Positions 28,487 to 37,336 of a DNA stretch of 64,000 bases are shown piece after piece. Under the pieces are notes generated by a model, which worked only from the letters and a program-made list of their open reading frames with translations, did not search any database and had not been told where the DNA came from. The DNA is taken from NCBI RefSeq assembly GCF_001276715.1, contig NZ_LIUQ01000005.1, forward strand, positions 92,208-156,207, in the 5' to 3' direction. The position numbers and the translations under genes were made by a program. The stretch comes from Planktothricoides sp. SR001. Its GTDB lineage: Bacteria; Cyanobacteriota; Cyanobacteriia; Cyanobacteriales; Laspinemataceae. Every line of letters begins with the position of its first letter. Positions within the stretch are counted from its first letter, which is position 1.

Positions 28487-28966
28487 ATGACTACACAGAT
28501 CCAACCAGAGACCACTCAAGAGTTATCCAGCCCAGACTTGCTGAACAATTCCACATCCATTAACTATGTCGAAGAAATTGAAACGGTCATTGCGGGAATG
28601 GCCGAAGACCAAAAAGTGATGGTAGGCCAAAATGAGGCGGGCTATCAGTGGAAATTTAAGTACGGCAGTGTTGATATCTTTGTGCAACTAACTGGGACAT
28701 CCGACGAGGATATGTTCACCGTTTGGTCTTCGGTGCTGTCATTGCCTGCCAAGGATGAAGCCAAACTGATGCGGCTGCTGCTAGAGATGAACTGGTCTGG
28801 GACGTTTGAAGCCCGTTATGCGATCGTGGACAACCAAGTGGTTGTGTTAGCTAGTCGCACCGTGGAGGATCTCTCTCCGGTAGAAATTTCTCGCGCTATT
28901 ACGATTGTGGCCACGATCGCGGATGATAGTGATGAACCCCTGATGGAAGAATTCGGTATCGCATGA
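28487..28966 (+). CDS. YbjN-domain (type III secretion chaperone-like) protein
   Basis: The product has 159 residues. After a disordered N-terminus (about 30 residues) the sequence YQWKFKYGSVDIFVQL ... LPAKDEAKLMRLLLEMNW ... FEARYAIVDNQVVVLASRTVEDLSP fits the YbjN/CesT-like fold. Despite the fold name this is not evidence of a secretion system; in cyanobacteria these are conserved soluble proteins of unknown role. AAGGAAAGC before the ATG gives a ribosome site. The stop overlaps the start of the next gene (ATGA), so the two are translationally coupled. Confidence 0.85.
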   Translation: MTTQIQPETTQELSSPDLLNNSTSINYVEEIETVIAGMAEDQKVMVGQNEAGYQWKFKYGSVDIFVQLTGTSDEDMFTVWSSVLSLPAKDEAKLMRLLLEMNWSGTFEARYAIVDNQVVVLASRTVEDLSPVEISRAITIVATIADDSDEPLMEEFGIA

Positions 28967-29799
28967 AGAATCCAGCCAGTTCTGCCCCTTGGCGTCTAAT
29001 TCCCCCAATGGAAGCCACCGGGGAGCAACTGATGGCGATCGATCGGTGGCTGTTACAACAACACCGACTGGGTAAACATCCACCGGCTTTAAGGTTTTAC
29101 ACCTGGTCGCCGGTGGCGATTTCTTTGGGCTATCATCAACGACATTGGCCAAAGTCTTGGGAAAATTTGACCTATCTTGGTCAGCCCGTGGATTTGGTCA
29201 GACGCCCTTCTGGGGGTCGGGCGGTGCTGCACCAAGGGGATTTAACCTATATGGTGGTTACTTCCGAGGTGACAGGGGATGTAACCGGCGAAGTGAAAGG
29301 CGATGCCCCAAGGAATCCCCGTTTCGGGAATCGCCTGCAAGCCTATCAAGAGATTTGTCAGTTTTTGATTCAAGGGTTTCTGTCCCTGGGAATTCACCTG
29401 GACTATGGCACTAGCAGACAGGTGGAAAGAACCAAACCCCCCAAGGAAAATGTGAATTGTTTTGGCACCGCCACCGTAGCAGATTTAGTGTTGCCCGACG
29501 GCGCTAAGTTGATTGGCAGCGCCCAACTGCGTTCGCGGGACGGGCAACAAACCTACTACTTACAGCATGGGTCGATTCAACTACAACCAGATCCGGATCT
29601 GTTTTGTCAGGTTTTTGGGGCAGAGGCATTGGCCAAAATTGGCCGCAGCGATCGCTTTCCCCCGTCTTTGCCCCGCGATCGCGCCTCCCTGATGCCGATC
29701 TTGATTAACGCCTTAGTTCAAGCGGCCCAAGATTGTTGGGGGGTTAAGTTCTACACCCAGCCACTCACTGAGGCGGAATGGGCAGAAATTGGTTGTTAG
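28963..29799 (+). CDS. biotin/lipoate A/B protein ligase family protein
   Basis: The product has 278 residues. LVRRPSGGRAVLHQGDLTYM is the RRxxGGGAVxH motif of the LplA/BirA/LipB fold, and GAKLIGSAQLRSRDGQQTYYLQHGSI carries the conserved acyl-adenylate Lys and the HGS block. It would attach or transfer lipoate or octanoate to a Lys of a carrier protein; LplA-like ligase and LipM-like octanoyltransferase activities cannot be told apart here. It overlaps the YbjN-like gene by 4 bp. A Val/Gly-rich insertion (VTGDVTGEVKGD, about residues 105-117) is a short imperfect repeat not typical of the family. Confidence 0.88.
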   Translation: MKNPASSAPWRLIPPMEATGEQLMAIDRWLLQQHRLGKHPPALRFYTWSPVAISLGYHQRHWPKSWENLTYLGQPVDLVRRPSGGRAVLHQGDLTYMVVTSEVTGDVTGEVKGDAPRNPRFGNRLQAYQEICQFLIQGFLSLGIHLDYGTSRQVERTKPPKENVNCFGTATVADLVLPDGAKLIGSAQLRSRDGQQTYYLQHGSIQLQPDPDLFCQVFGAEALAKIGRSDRFPPSLPRDRASLMPILINALVQAAQDCWGVKFYTQPLTEAEWAEIGC

Positions 29800-29952
29800 T
29801 TGGTGGTTGGTGGTTGGTGGTTGTTTGTTGTTTGTTGTTGGTTGGTGGTTATTCGCTGGTCAAACAACAATGAACAAACAACCACCAACAATCAACAATC
29901 AACAATGAACAAACAACAACCAACAATCAACAATCAACAATATTGTTGGTTT
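29797..29952. repeat. GTTGGTGGTT / AACAACCAAC inverted simple repeats
   Basis: G/T-rich repeats (TTGGTGGTTGG, TTGTTTGTTG) are followed by A/C-rich complements (AACAACAATGAACAAACAAC, CAACAATCAACAATCAACAA). The two halves can fold back on each other, making a long imperfect hairpin between the convergent ligase and M50 genes. Confidence 0.85.
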
Positions 29953-29962
29953 TAGCGATTAA

Positions 29963-31159
29963 TTATTCTTCGGTAGCATCAGCGATCGCCCCTAATTGAA
30001 AACCGGGGGGATACTTGCCTTCTTCTTTGATTCGCTTAATCTCCGCCGAAGAAATGGGAATATTCAGCTTTTTCCCTAAAGCCGCCACAATATCCCCGCG
30101 ATCGATCACACCGGAAACCGCACCCGCTGGAGACAGTACCGTAATCCAGGGTAAATTCTTGGCTTCCATCAGCTTAATCACTTCTACCAGGGACGACCGT
30201 TCGCCGACGCTGATTAATTCTGGCAAGGGATGGACAATGCTATTTAAGGTTTGATTGTCCCAGTCGCTGCGAGAAATCATCCGCAGATCGTTGGGCTGAA
30301 CTAGGCCGCGATACCGACCATGAGCGGCGGCAAAATAGATCGAATAGCGATCGTCAGACAGGATATATTCATCGGCAAAGGTACGGAGGGTCATGTCGGC
30401 ATTGACCACGCGAAAAGCACGAGTCATGGCATCTTCCGCATGGATATTTAGTAAGGCTTCTTGTAAATTGGTAAAGCGATCATATGCAGTGGCATTCTGA
30501 AAGGCAAACCAGCCAATTAGGGAAATCCATAAACCACTGAAATCATCGGCTAAAAAGACCAGAAATAGCCCCAGGGCGATCGCGGTCATACCCAAAGCTT
30601 TGCCGGTTTTCGCTGCCCAATGCACCCCGGCAAAGCGATCGCCCGTGAGTTTCCACACCGCTGCTTTGAGTACCTGACCCCCATCCAGGGGTAAACCGGG
30701 AATCAGATTAAACAAGCCCAAAACTAAGTTAATTCTGGATAAATCGGCAACCAGAGATTGAAGTAAGGACTTGTCTGGCAAAAATTTGCCCACCACTGCC
30801 AGCAGCACAAATAAAATAAAACTCACCGCAGGACCTGCGATCGCCACTTGAAACGCTTCTTCGGGAGTTTTGGACTCTCGGTCAATCGCCGCAATGCCCC
30901 CAAAAATAAACAAAGTAATCGAGTTAACTTGGATGCCTTGCGACCGCGCCGCCAGACTATGCCCCAACTCATGCAGCAATACAGAACCAAATAACAACAG
31001 CGCCATTGCCAAGCCCGCACTCCAAGCCAGAACGGGTTGCCATCGGTTAGCAAATTCTAACCCATTCGCCAAAGTCATCAATGTAATAATAATTAACCAA
31101 GAAGAATCTATATATAGAGGAATGCCAAATATAGATCCGATGCGCCAACCTGCCTGCAT
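29963..31159 (-). CDS. site-2-type M50 metalloprotease with CBS domains
   Basis: The product has 398 residues. HELGH (His63, Glu64, His67) lies in a membrane segment, and NLIPGLPLDGGQVL supplies the third zinc ligand Asp. Six or so membrane helices occupy residues 1-225. The cytoplasmic tail (about 240-380) holds two CBS motifs (DAMTRAFRVVNADMTLRTF and LPWITVLSPAGAVSGVIDRGD), which usually bind adenosine nucleotides. Site-2 proteases cut transmembrane segments of regulators such as anti-sigma factors. No obvious substrate is adjacent. Confidence 0.93.
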   Translation of the reverse strand: MQAGWRIGSIFGIPLYIDSSWLIIITLMTLANGLEFANRWQPVLAWSAGLAMALLLFGSVLLHELGHSLAARSQGIQVNSITLFIFGGIAAIDRESKTPEEAFQVAIAGPAVSFILFVLLAVVGKFLPDKSLLQSLVADLSRINLVLGLFNLIPGLPLDGGQVLKAAVWKLTGDRFAGVHWAAKTGKALGMTAIALGLFLVFLADDFSGLWISLIGWFAFQNATAYDRFTNLQEALLNIHAEDAMTRAFRVVNADMTLRTFADEYILSDDRYSIYFAAAHGRYRGLVQPNDLRMISRSDWDNQTLNSIVHPLPELISVGERSSLVEVIKLMEAKNLPWITVLSPAGAVSGVIDRGDIVAALGKKLNIPISSAEIKRIKEEGKYPPGFQLGAIADATEE

Positions 31160-31513
31160 AACCCTTTCCCTTCCTTGTTAGCCGGACTTTTCCAATAGGA
31201 GAAGACCCTTTGTTTAATCCTGTTTCCCCTATTGTAGATAATTTGAGCCTCGTTAATTGATACCGGGCTAAATTTGGGAAAATTTAACTAAAAATTAATA
31301 ATCTGATTTACTGATTTATTTTTAAATATTCGGGAAAGCAATAGAGATGGTTTCACCTGCCGTCTCTACTGCTGATGGGCAAAATACCGGGCAAAATACC
31401 GGGCAAAATACCGGACAAAATACCGGACAAAAATCACCTGATCGCTGAATGCACCGGAATTTTAGCTGAGACAGCAAAATCAAACCCGCGATCGAATAAT
31501 TCCGCTCCCGAAT
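31160..31513. other. intergenic region with a 14-bp tandem repeat
   Basis: At about 31378-31433 the unit GGGCAAAATACCGG, later GGACAAAATACCGG, repeats about four times. The rest is AT-rich and has no gene. It separates two minus-strand genes and should hold the promoter of the M50 protease gene. Confidence 0.7.
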
Positions 31514-32596
31514 TCAACGCCTTCTGATAACTGTTATCCCTAACTCTTGCAAAGCTTGCTGAATCATCGCATCCAGATCATCCTCAGCATTATCCCGTGC
31601 GGAAACTGGCCCATCTAAAAACTCTTTAATGGTGATTTTTTTATCGCGAAAATCTTTCACAAATGTTCTGACGTTTGCCAATTCTTCAATGTGCCTTTTC
31701 GCATCGGCCACCATGTAGTCAATCGGGTTTAACCCTTCTTTCTTAATTGCCCGATAGCTTTTCACCATCTCCCCTTCTGGAGTAGCTCGCATCCAGCGTA
31801 GTTCAGATTTTAAGTTTTCATATTGATTTTCCAGTAATTGATTATCCTGTTCCAGGCGATCGCACTGTCGTTCAATTTCGCTACTAGAAGCATTCGCCAA
31901 GTCAATAGATTGACCCACCTGATACTGGCGCTCAATTTCCAACAATCGAGCTAAATCTCCTTCCTCATAAGCGCGGTTAATTTCTTTCATCACCTCCGTG
32001 TAATGTTCCTGATTTTCTTGGTTATTCACCTTATCAGGATGAAAGACTTCTGCCAACCGGAGAAAAGTCCGGCGCATTTGCTTTAAGTCTCCACTTGCTT
32101 TAGACTTGTCATGGTCTGGTGGCGGATTATTTTCCTGGTTAAAATAATCCCCATCGAAGCCGAAATTAAAATCATCATCTTCGTCATCTTTGGCAGATTT
32201 ATCGGCGTTTTTATCCTCCGCTTCATCTTCATCATTTGAATTATGCATTTCTTTCGGACTAATTATCCCTAACATCTGAAGCCTGCGATAAATTCCTTTG
32301 ACTTCTTTTTGAGTTTTTTTCCCCAATTTACGAGTTTCAAAAATCTCCGCAAATAAAGCATGAATTTCTTGATCGAGTTCGATCAGTTCTTTATGAAACG
32401 GCTGAGTTTGTTGGATAATCTCAACCGCAATTTTTTGCATTTGCTCCAGAAAATTATTTAATTCTTTACGTTTTTTTTGAATTTGCTTCAGCAGCCATTG
32501 ATGGTCTTTTTGTAATTCATCAAAGCGCAAATGAAAGGAAGACAGGGCTAAATCTGTATTCGGCTGCGGAGCGGTTTTTGTCTTTTTTTTGGCCAT
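31514..32596 (-). CDS. J-domain protein with long coiled-coil flanks
   Basis: The product has 360 residues. The N-terminal half is coiled coil (DELQKDHQWLLKQIQKKRKE...), then an acidic Asp/Glu-rich linker. Residues about 172-215 are a J-domain-like segment: LRLAEVFHPDKV with the HPD triad, followed by EVMKEINRAYEEGDLARLLE. A second coiled region follows (IERQCDRLEQDNQLLENQYE). The HPD suggests stimulation of a DnaK-type Hsp70. The central position of the J segment is unlike DnaJ or CbpA, but similar proteins annotated 'J domain-containing' exist in cyanobacteria. It lies downstream of the SNF2 helicase gene on the same strand, separated by repeats. Confidence 0.8.
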   Translation of the reverse strand: MAKKKTKTAPQPNTDLALSSFHLRFDELQKDHQWLLKQIQKKRKELNNFLEQMQKIAVEIIQQTQPFHKELIELDQEIHALFAEIFETRKLGKKTQKEVKGIYRRLQMLGIISPKEMHNSNDEDEAEDKNADKSAKDDEDDDFNFGFDGDYFNQENNPPPDHDKSKASGDLKQMRRTFLRLAEVFHPDKVNNQENQEHYTEVMKEINRAYEEGDLARLLEIERQYQVGQSIDLANASSSEIERQCDRLEQDNQLLENQYENLKSELRWMRATPEGEMVKSYRAIKKEGLNPIDYMVADAKRHIEELANVRTFVKDFRDKKITIKEFLDGPVSARDNAEDDLDAMIQQALQELGITVIRRR

Positions 32597-32639
32597 GTTT
32601 TGCGGCAGTTAATTAGGTTAATTACATTGAGTGAATCGG

Positions 32640-32865
32640 CAAATTAATCATTTAGTTACTGGTTGATTTAGTTATTAGTTATTGGTTATTCGTGATTCGG
32701 AAAAACCCCCAAATAACCAATAACTAATAACCAACAACCAATAAGCAACAACTAATAACCATTATAGCGGTTATGATCCCGATGAAGTACAGAGTTGTTC
32801 TGGATTCCCGCGCGGGAATGACAGGTTTTTTTGTACTTCATAACTCTGCCAAGTGCTATAAATGC
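32640..32865. repeat. simple inverted repeats and a nested palindromic hairpin
   Basis: TTAGTTATTGGTTATT-like sequence (32650-32695) is mirrored by AATAACCAATAACTAATAAC (about 32712-32731). Next to it, ATGAAGTACA (32782-32791) pairs with TGTACTTCAT (32832-32841), enclosing the perfect 16-bp palindrome ATTCCCGCGCGGGAAT (32804-32819). The second structure resembles a small dispersed hairpin element (MITE- or REP-like). Confidence 0.85.
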
Positions 32866-32870
32866 AAAAC

Positions 32871-35800
32871 TTATTCATCTTCATCAATCACCGCATTGCG
32901 GTCAAGAATCAGCAAGTTTCGCAATTGGTCTGTATCCAAATCAGTGAGCCAATTTTCTCCAGAACCAACCACTTGTTCTGCTAAGGCTTGCTTACTTTCG
33001 ATTAAGTCGTGAATTTTCTCTTCTAGCGTACCACTACAAACAAATTTATGCACTTGCACGTTGCGGGTTTGCCCAATTCTAAATACTCGGTCAGTGGCTT
33101 GATTTTCTACGGCAGGGTTCCACCAGCGATCGAAGTGAAAAACGTGGTTAGCACGAGTTAAGTTTAACCCAACGCCACCGGCTTTTAAGGAAAGAATCAT
33201 AATCGGTGGCCCTTGGGGGTCTTCTTGGAAGCGATCGATCATTTCTTCTCGTTGATTTTTCCGCGTCGCCCCATAGAGAAATAAAACTTCTCGTCCCAGT
33301 TGTTGTTCTAAATAAGGTTTCAGCAGTTTTCCCCATTCTGCAAACTGGGTGAAGATTAAGGCGCGATCGCCTTCAGAAATTAATTCTTCAATCATTTCCT
33401 CTAATCGCATTAATTTCGCCGAACGATGGCCTTTCTCCAGGGTTTGTTCCTTCAGAAATTGCGCCGGATGATTGCAAATTTGTTTCAGCTTAGTGAGTAA
33501 TGCTAAAATAATGCCATGACGTTGGATGCCTTCCGCTGACTCCACTTCCGCCAGAGATTCATCCACCAATTTTTGATATAAACTCGCCTGTTCGTTGGAG
33601 AGTCCACAAAATACCGGCATTTCTTGTTTTTCCGGTAAATCTTGAATAATGGTTTTGTCGGTTTTGGTGCGACGGAGAATAAAGGGACGAACCAGCGATC
33701 GCAGAGTTTGCAATGATTCCGTGTCGCCATATTTTTGAATGGGAACCGCAAAGCGGCGCTGAAAAAATTGCTTGCTGCCCAAATAACCTGGATTGAGAAA
33801 TTCTAAAATAGACCAGAGTTCTTGGAGTTTATTTTCTACCGGAGTCCCCGTCAGGGCAATGCGGAAAGATGCCTCTAAATTTCGCACTGCTTGGGATTGT
33901 TTCGCCAGGGGATTTTTAATATTTTGGGCTTCATCTAAAATAATCCCTTGCCACTTCACCCCTTTAAACGTCGCCTCATCTCGGTATAACAGAGGATAAC
34001 TGGTCAGAACTACATTTTTCCGCTGAACGGCGATCGCGAATTGGTGGCTTTTATACCGTTTATCCCCATGATGCACCATCACTTTTAAACTAGGGCCAAA
34101 TCGCTTCAGTTCTCGTTCCCAGTTGCCTAACACCGAGGTGGGACAAACTAATAAAACCGGGGACAATAAATTATTTTGTGCTTGCATATGAAGTAAAAAG
34201 GCGATGGTTTCTACAGATTTACCCAAACCCATATCGTCCGCCAAACAAGCCCCCAGACCCCAATTTTGTAAGAAATTTAACCAACTAGCCCCGCGTAATT
34301 GATATGGTCGCAAAGTGCCGTTTAAAGTAGCTGGCGGTTCAATATCTTTGAGGGCTTGATTATTGGTTAAAGTATTAAGTAATTCCTCCAGTTGTCCCCC
34401 GGCGCTAAAGTTAACTACGGGTAATTTTTGAATGGTTTGAGTATCCCCGGTGGCCAACCGTAAAGCATCTTCTAAGGATAAAGACATTTGCTCTTTGCGG
34501 GATTGGAAAAATTCTTGTGCCGCTTTAATATCCGGCGATCGCAATTCCACCCATTCCCCATTAATTTCTACCAAAGGAGAATTCAGCGCCACCAGTTTTT
34601 CAAATTCTGCCTTAGTTAAAGTTTGTCCCCCAATGCTTAATTCCCATTGAAAATTCAACAAACTTTGTAACCCTAAACCACCTTGACGGACTTTGGGGGT
34701 TTCCGCCCGAATACTCAAGCCCAACTTACTAGCCCAGCCGCCGGTATTAGACAAACTTTCCGGCATAATCACCCCTAAACCGCTATCCTCAAAGCGCCAA
34801 GCAGCAGCTTTAATAAACTGATAAGCTTCTTGGGGATTTAAGGCACAAGACTGAGGAGATTTCTGGTTTAAACTCGCTTCAATGGGGGGATAAATTCGCG
34901 AAGCTAACCCCAAACCGGCCAGCAAAGTTTCCTGGGGATTTTTAATTTTTCGCCCCTGATAAATGAATTCATCTACAGGATTTTGCCAAATCGTGCGGGC
35001 TTTCACCAAACAGTGAGGATTATCAACCGCTTGTAAGAAATAATGTAATGTCCAATGGGGGTCGCCGTAACAGGGGGGCATGAGTTCAAAACAGGCGCGA
35101 AACTTTTGTTGCCCCGCCAGATGATGTTTCACCGGCCCCGTCCAAGTTTCCCAAATAGCGCTAATTTTTTCGGCGACCGCTGGAGCCATTTTCTGCGGTT
35201 GTGGCGCCGCTAACTTTTCTAACCATTGGCGTAGAGGAACCGAGGTGATTTGGGGCTGAGACTGCCCCGTGAGGGCTTGGCGAATTTGAAGGTCAATTAA
35301 ATGGTGTAAAACCGATCGCAGCAAGACTCGCCGGGGGATGAATAAATCTACGCACAGACCAATCTTGGCTTCCTGGGCTTCTGGTTCGCCTTCCCCTGGC
35401 GGTTGGTCTGGGGCGGCTGCGGCTTCTGGTTCTCCCTGATAAGTCCGACAGGCCAGGGGCATCAGGTGGACAAAGTTGTTAAAGCGGCTTTGGTCTGTGG
35501 CGCTGTCCAGAAGAGGTTGCCAACTTGCCACCATCCGCTCCCCTTGTGGGGCGAGTCCGGGGAGATATTTGCCCCGCGCTAGTAAATCTAAGGTCCATCG
35601 GGTCACATGAGACCAAAAGCGCAGGTCAGCCCCTAACCAGTTTTGCTCTTCGGTGACGCCCCCTAGGGGTAAGGCTTGTAAAAATTTTAAAGCGTCTACA
35701 GTGCCTAGGCGAATGCCTTCGACTTGCCAAGGATAGAGGGAAAGGGATGAGTAATTGGGATCGGTTTTGGCGGGAATGGTGGCACCGGAATGCAGGGGAA

Positions 35801-36152
35801 TGGGGCTGCCAGTTTCCAGAATTTGAGTTGGCAGGGCGATCGCCTCTATGCCCCATTCAGAGACATACTCAGAGGTATTTGGTTGAAGATTCGCCTGGTA
35901 AAATCGCGATCGCTGTTTGCTTTTTGCTTTTTCTGGGGGCTTCTCCACGGGGATTTCCCACTTAATCCGGTTACTTTGCTGAAGTGACGTGAGAAAATCC
36001 GTGAATTCTGCTCCACTCATCCCCAGAGGATGTGGGGCGATCTCACTAGCGGGATTGTTCTCTCCATCGGTTATTTTCCGCCAAGTTTCTCCCCAAATAA
36101 ATAGATAACTGCCCTGTTTTTCCAGTTTCCAGCTACCATGTAAAATTCCCAT
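32871..36152 (-). CDS. SNF2-family DEAD/DEAH-box helicase
   Basis: The product has 1093 residues. The C-terminal half is a Swi2/Snf2 ATPase: motif I ADDMGLGKSVE, motif II DEAQNIKN, motif III LTGTPVENKLQELWSI, motif V GGVGLNLTRANHVFHFDRWW and motif VI ATDRVFRIGQ. The N-terminal half (about 1-590) holds the SNF2 helicase-associated region usual in bacterial members. These enzymes translocate on double-stranded DNA, and bacterial HepA/HelZ-type members affect transcription or repair; some belong to phage-defence loci, but no defence partner genes are adjacent. A J-domain protein gene follows downstream. Confidence 0.93.
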   Translation of the reverse strand: MGILHGSWKLEKQGSYLFIWGETWRKITDGENNPASEIAPHPLGMSGAEFTDFLTSLQQSNRIKWEIPVEKPPEKAKSKQRSRFYQANLQPNTSEYVSEWGIEAIALPTQILETGSPIPLHSGATIPAKTDPNYSSLSLYPWQVEGIRLGTVDALKFLQALPLGGVTEEQNWLGADLRFWSHVTRWTLDLLARGKYLPGLAPQGERMVASWQPLLDSATDQSRFNNFVHLMPLACRTYQGEPEAAAAPDQPPGEGEPEAQEAKIGLCVDLFIPRRVLLRSVLHHLIDLQIRQALTGQSQPQITSVPLRQWLEKLAAPQPQKMAPAVAEKISAIWETWTGPVKHHLAGQQKFRACFELMPPCYGDPHWTLHYFLQAVDNPHCLVKARTIWQNPVDEFIYQGRKIKNPQETLLAGLGLASRIYPPIEASLNQKSPQSCALNPQEAYQFIKAAAWRFEDSGLGVIMPESLSNTGGWASKLGLSIRAETPKVRQGGLGLQSLLNFQWELSIGGQTLTKAEFEKLVALNSPLVEINGEWVELRSPDIKAAQEFFQSRKEQMSLSLEDALRLATGDTQTIQKLPVVNFSAGGQLEELLNTLTNNQALKDIEPPATLNGTLRPYQLRGASWLNFLQNWGLGACLADDMGLGKSVETIAFLLHMQAQNNLLSPVLLVCPTSVLGNWERELKRFGPSLKVMVHHGDKRYKSHQFAIAVQRKNVVLTSYPLLYRDEATFKGVKWQGIILDEAQNIKNPLAKQSQAVRNLEASFRIALTGTPVENKLQELWSILEFLNPGYLGSKQFFQRRFAVPIQKYGDTESLQTLRSLVRPFILRRTKTDKTIIQDLPEKQEMPVFCGLSNEQASLYQKLVDESLAEVESAEGIQRHGIILALLTKLKQICNHPAQFLKEQTLEKGHRSAKLMRLEEMIEELISEGDRALIFTQFAEWGKLLKPYLEQQLGREVLFLYGATRKNQREEMIDRFQEDPQGPPIMILSLKAGGVGLNLTRANHVFHFDRWWNPAVENQATDRVFRIGQTRNVQVHKFVCSGTLEEKIHDLIESKQALAEQVVGSGENWLTDLDTDQLRNLLILDRNAVIDEDE

Positions 36153-37336
36153 ACTGATTCCGTTGCCTCAAAAATCTCTTTTACAGTTTATGCGATCTCG
36201 TTCGTTGACAGCTTTTTTAAAATTTAGTCAGATTTTTTTGACTCTATATTTGCCATAATATCACGAAAACCTGATTAATTTACCGCAACTTTACTAAGTT
36301 TTTATATTTTTTATATTTTTTATATTTTTTTGATTGGGGTGGATTATTTGCTAATTATCCGCTAATTATGTATAATAATTATCTGTGACGATTCTTAGAG
36401 CGATCATCTGACTGCCACCAATCTATCCTAGCCAGTTAACCTGGTTAACATAGAGCGGTGAAAATACGTCTCAAAATTCAAACATTTTCAGAAAATTATT
36501 TTGAGTGACGCCGCTCGACCAAACAAGCAAGAGGGAGATTTATCGAAGAATAAATCATCACGCCAAAGCATATTTTATCGCTAGAAATACTCAGAAACAG
36601 AGCCAATTTTCCGCCAGCAGGGAAAAATTAGTCGCTTCCCTCTCCAGTATTTTTAACTATCGGGTTGAAAATGTTCAAGAGCTTATCCTTTGTCTGAATT
36701 GAAATCCTGTATCTGGGGAATCCCCGGCCACTGGCCGCCGAACATACCAGAGTGGATGCCTCAGTTCTAATTTAAAGAGCATTTGTCACCTGAGTGGGTT
36801 ATCATACATAGTTGATCCTAAAAGGTAAGACTGGAATAGCACTCTTGAGCGATCGTCATATCGAGTTAGCCAAGCCGTCGGTTCTCCTGAAAACTAAAAG
36901 CTCTGGGGAGGCAGAAAATGTAGCTGGAGTGACATCGGGCGATATTATACCACTGCCAGACCGAGTGGAAGCCGTGGAACAGTGGCCAGAAGCGGAACAA
37001 ATGAGAAATTACAGGGGGAAAAAACTTTCTTCCTGGAGAAACACCACTGTAGGGGCGCAATGCTTGCCCCCTCGCCAATCATGCTGGAAAGCTTTGTGTC
37101 TCTCTTGATGAGTAAGATAGCTAAAGCATGAACATCCTAAAGTAGGATAGCGATTACCCCCCTCCCCCAGTTGGTTCCTCGCCCCAGCAAAACTTCGAAT
37201 ATTTGAAAACAGTGCTGCAATTGCCCGGAGTGAATAGTCAACATAGAACGTTTAAGCTTGAGAATCGCCAAAGCTAACCCCCTGAAGATCGCCTTGCCAA
37301 AGGATAGCGAGTGAATATAGAAGGATAAATAACTAG
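36153..37336. other. long mostly non-coding region ahead of pnp
   Basis: This stretch of about 1.2 kb contains one doubtful small gene (36505-36702). It has an AT-rich run of TTTTTATAT repeats at 36298-36332, a GTAGGGGCG repeat copy at about 37049-37070 and a small hairpin ATCCTA-AAG-TAGGAT near 37135-37149. An open frame at 36812-37108 begins at TTG without a ribosome site and runs through the repeat, so it is not called. The pnp ribosome site AAGGAT is at about 37322-37327. Promoters for pnp and for the minus-strand SNF2 gene must lie here. Confidence 0.5.
36505..36702 (+). CDS. possible small protein, unknown
   Basis: The frame has 65 codons with a GTG start (MTPLDQTSKREIYRRI...VENVQELILCLN). 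Composition is protein-like (basic, helical) but no clear ribosome site precedes it, and it shows no recognised motif. It could be a small regulator or a chance frame in the pnp upstream region. Confidence 0.3.
   Translation: MTPLDQTSKREIYRRINHHAKAYFIARNTQKQSQFSASREKLVASLSSIFNYRVENVQELILCLN

Noticed and set aside
28487..28966. Type III secretion system
   Set aside because: The chaperone-like fold name alone does not imply secretion; no other component is present.
32871..36152. DISARM-type or other SNF2-containing phage-defence locus
   Set aside because: No methyltransferase, PLD or DUF1998 partner is adjacent; a lone SNF2 helicase is common in cyanobacteria.
36290..36340. AT-rich TTTTTATAT run as a possible replication origin
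   Set aside because: No DnaA boxes or replication genes are nearby; it is a simple sequence.
36812..37108. A 98-codon frame upstream of pnp
   Set aside because: It starts at TTG without a ribosome site, and its end runs through a GTAGGGGCG dispersed repeat.
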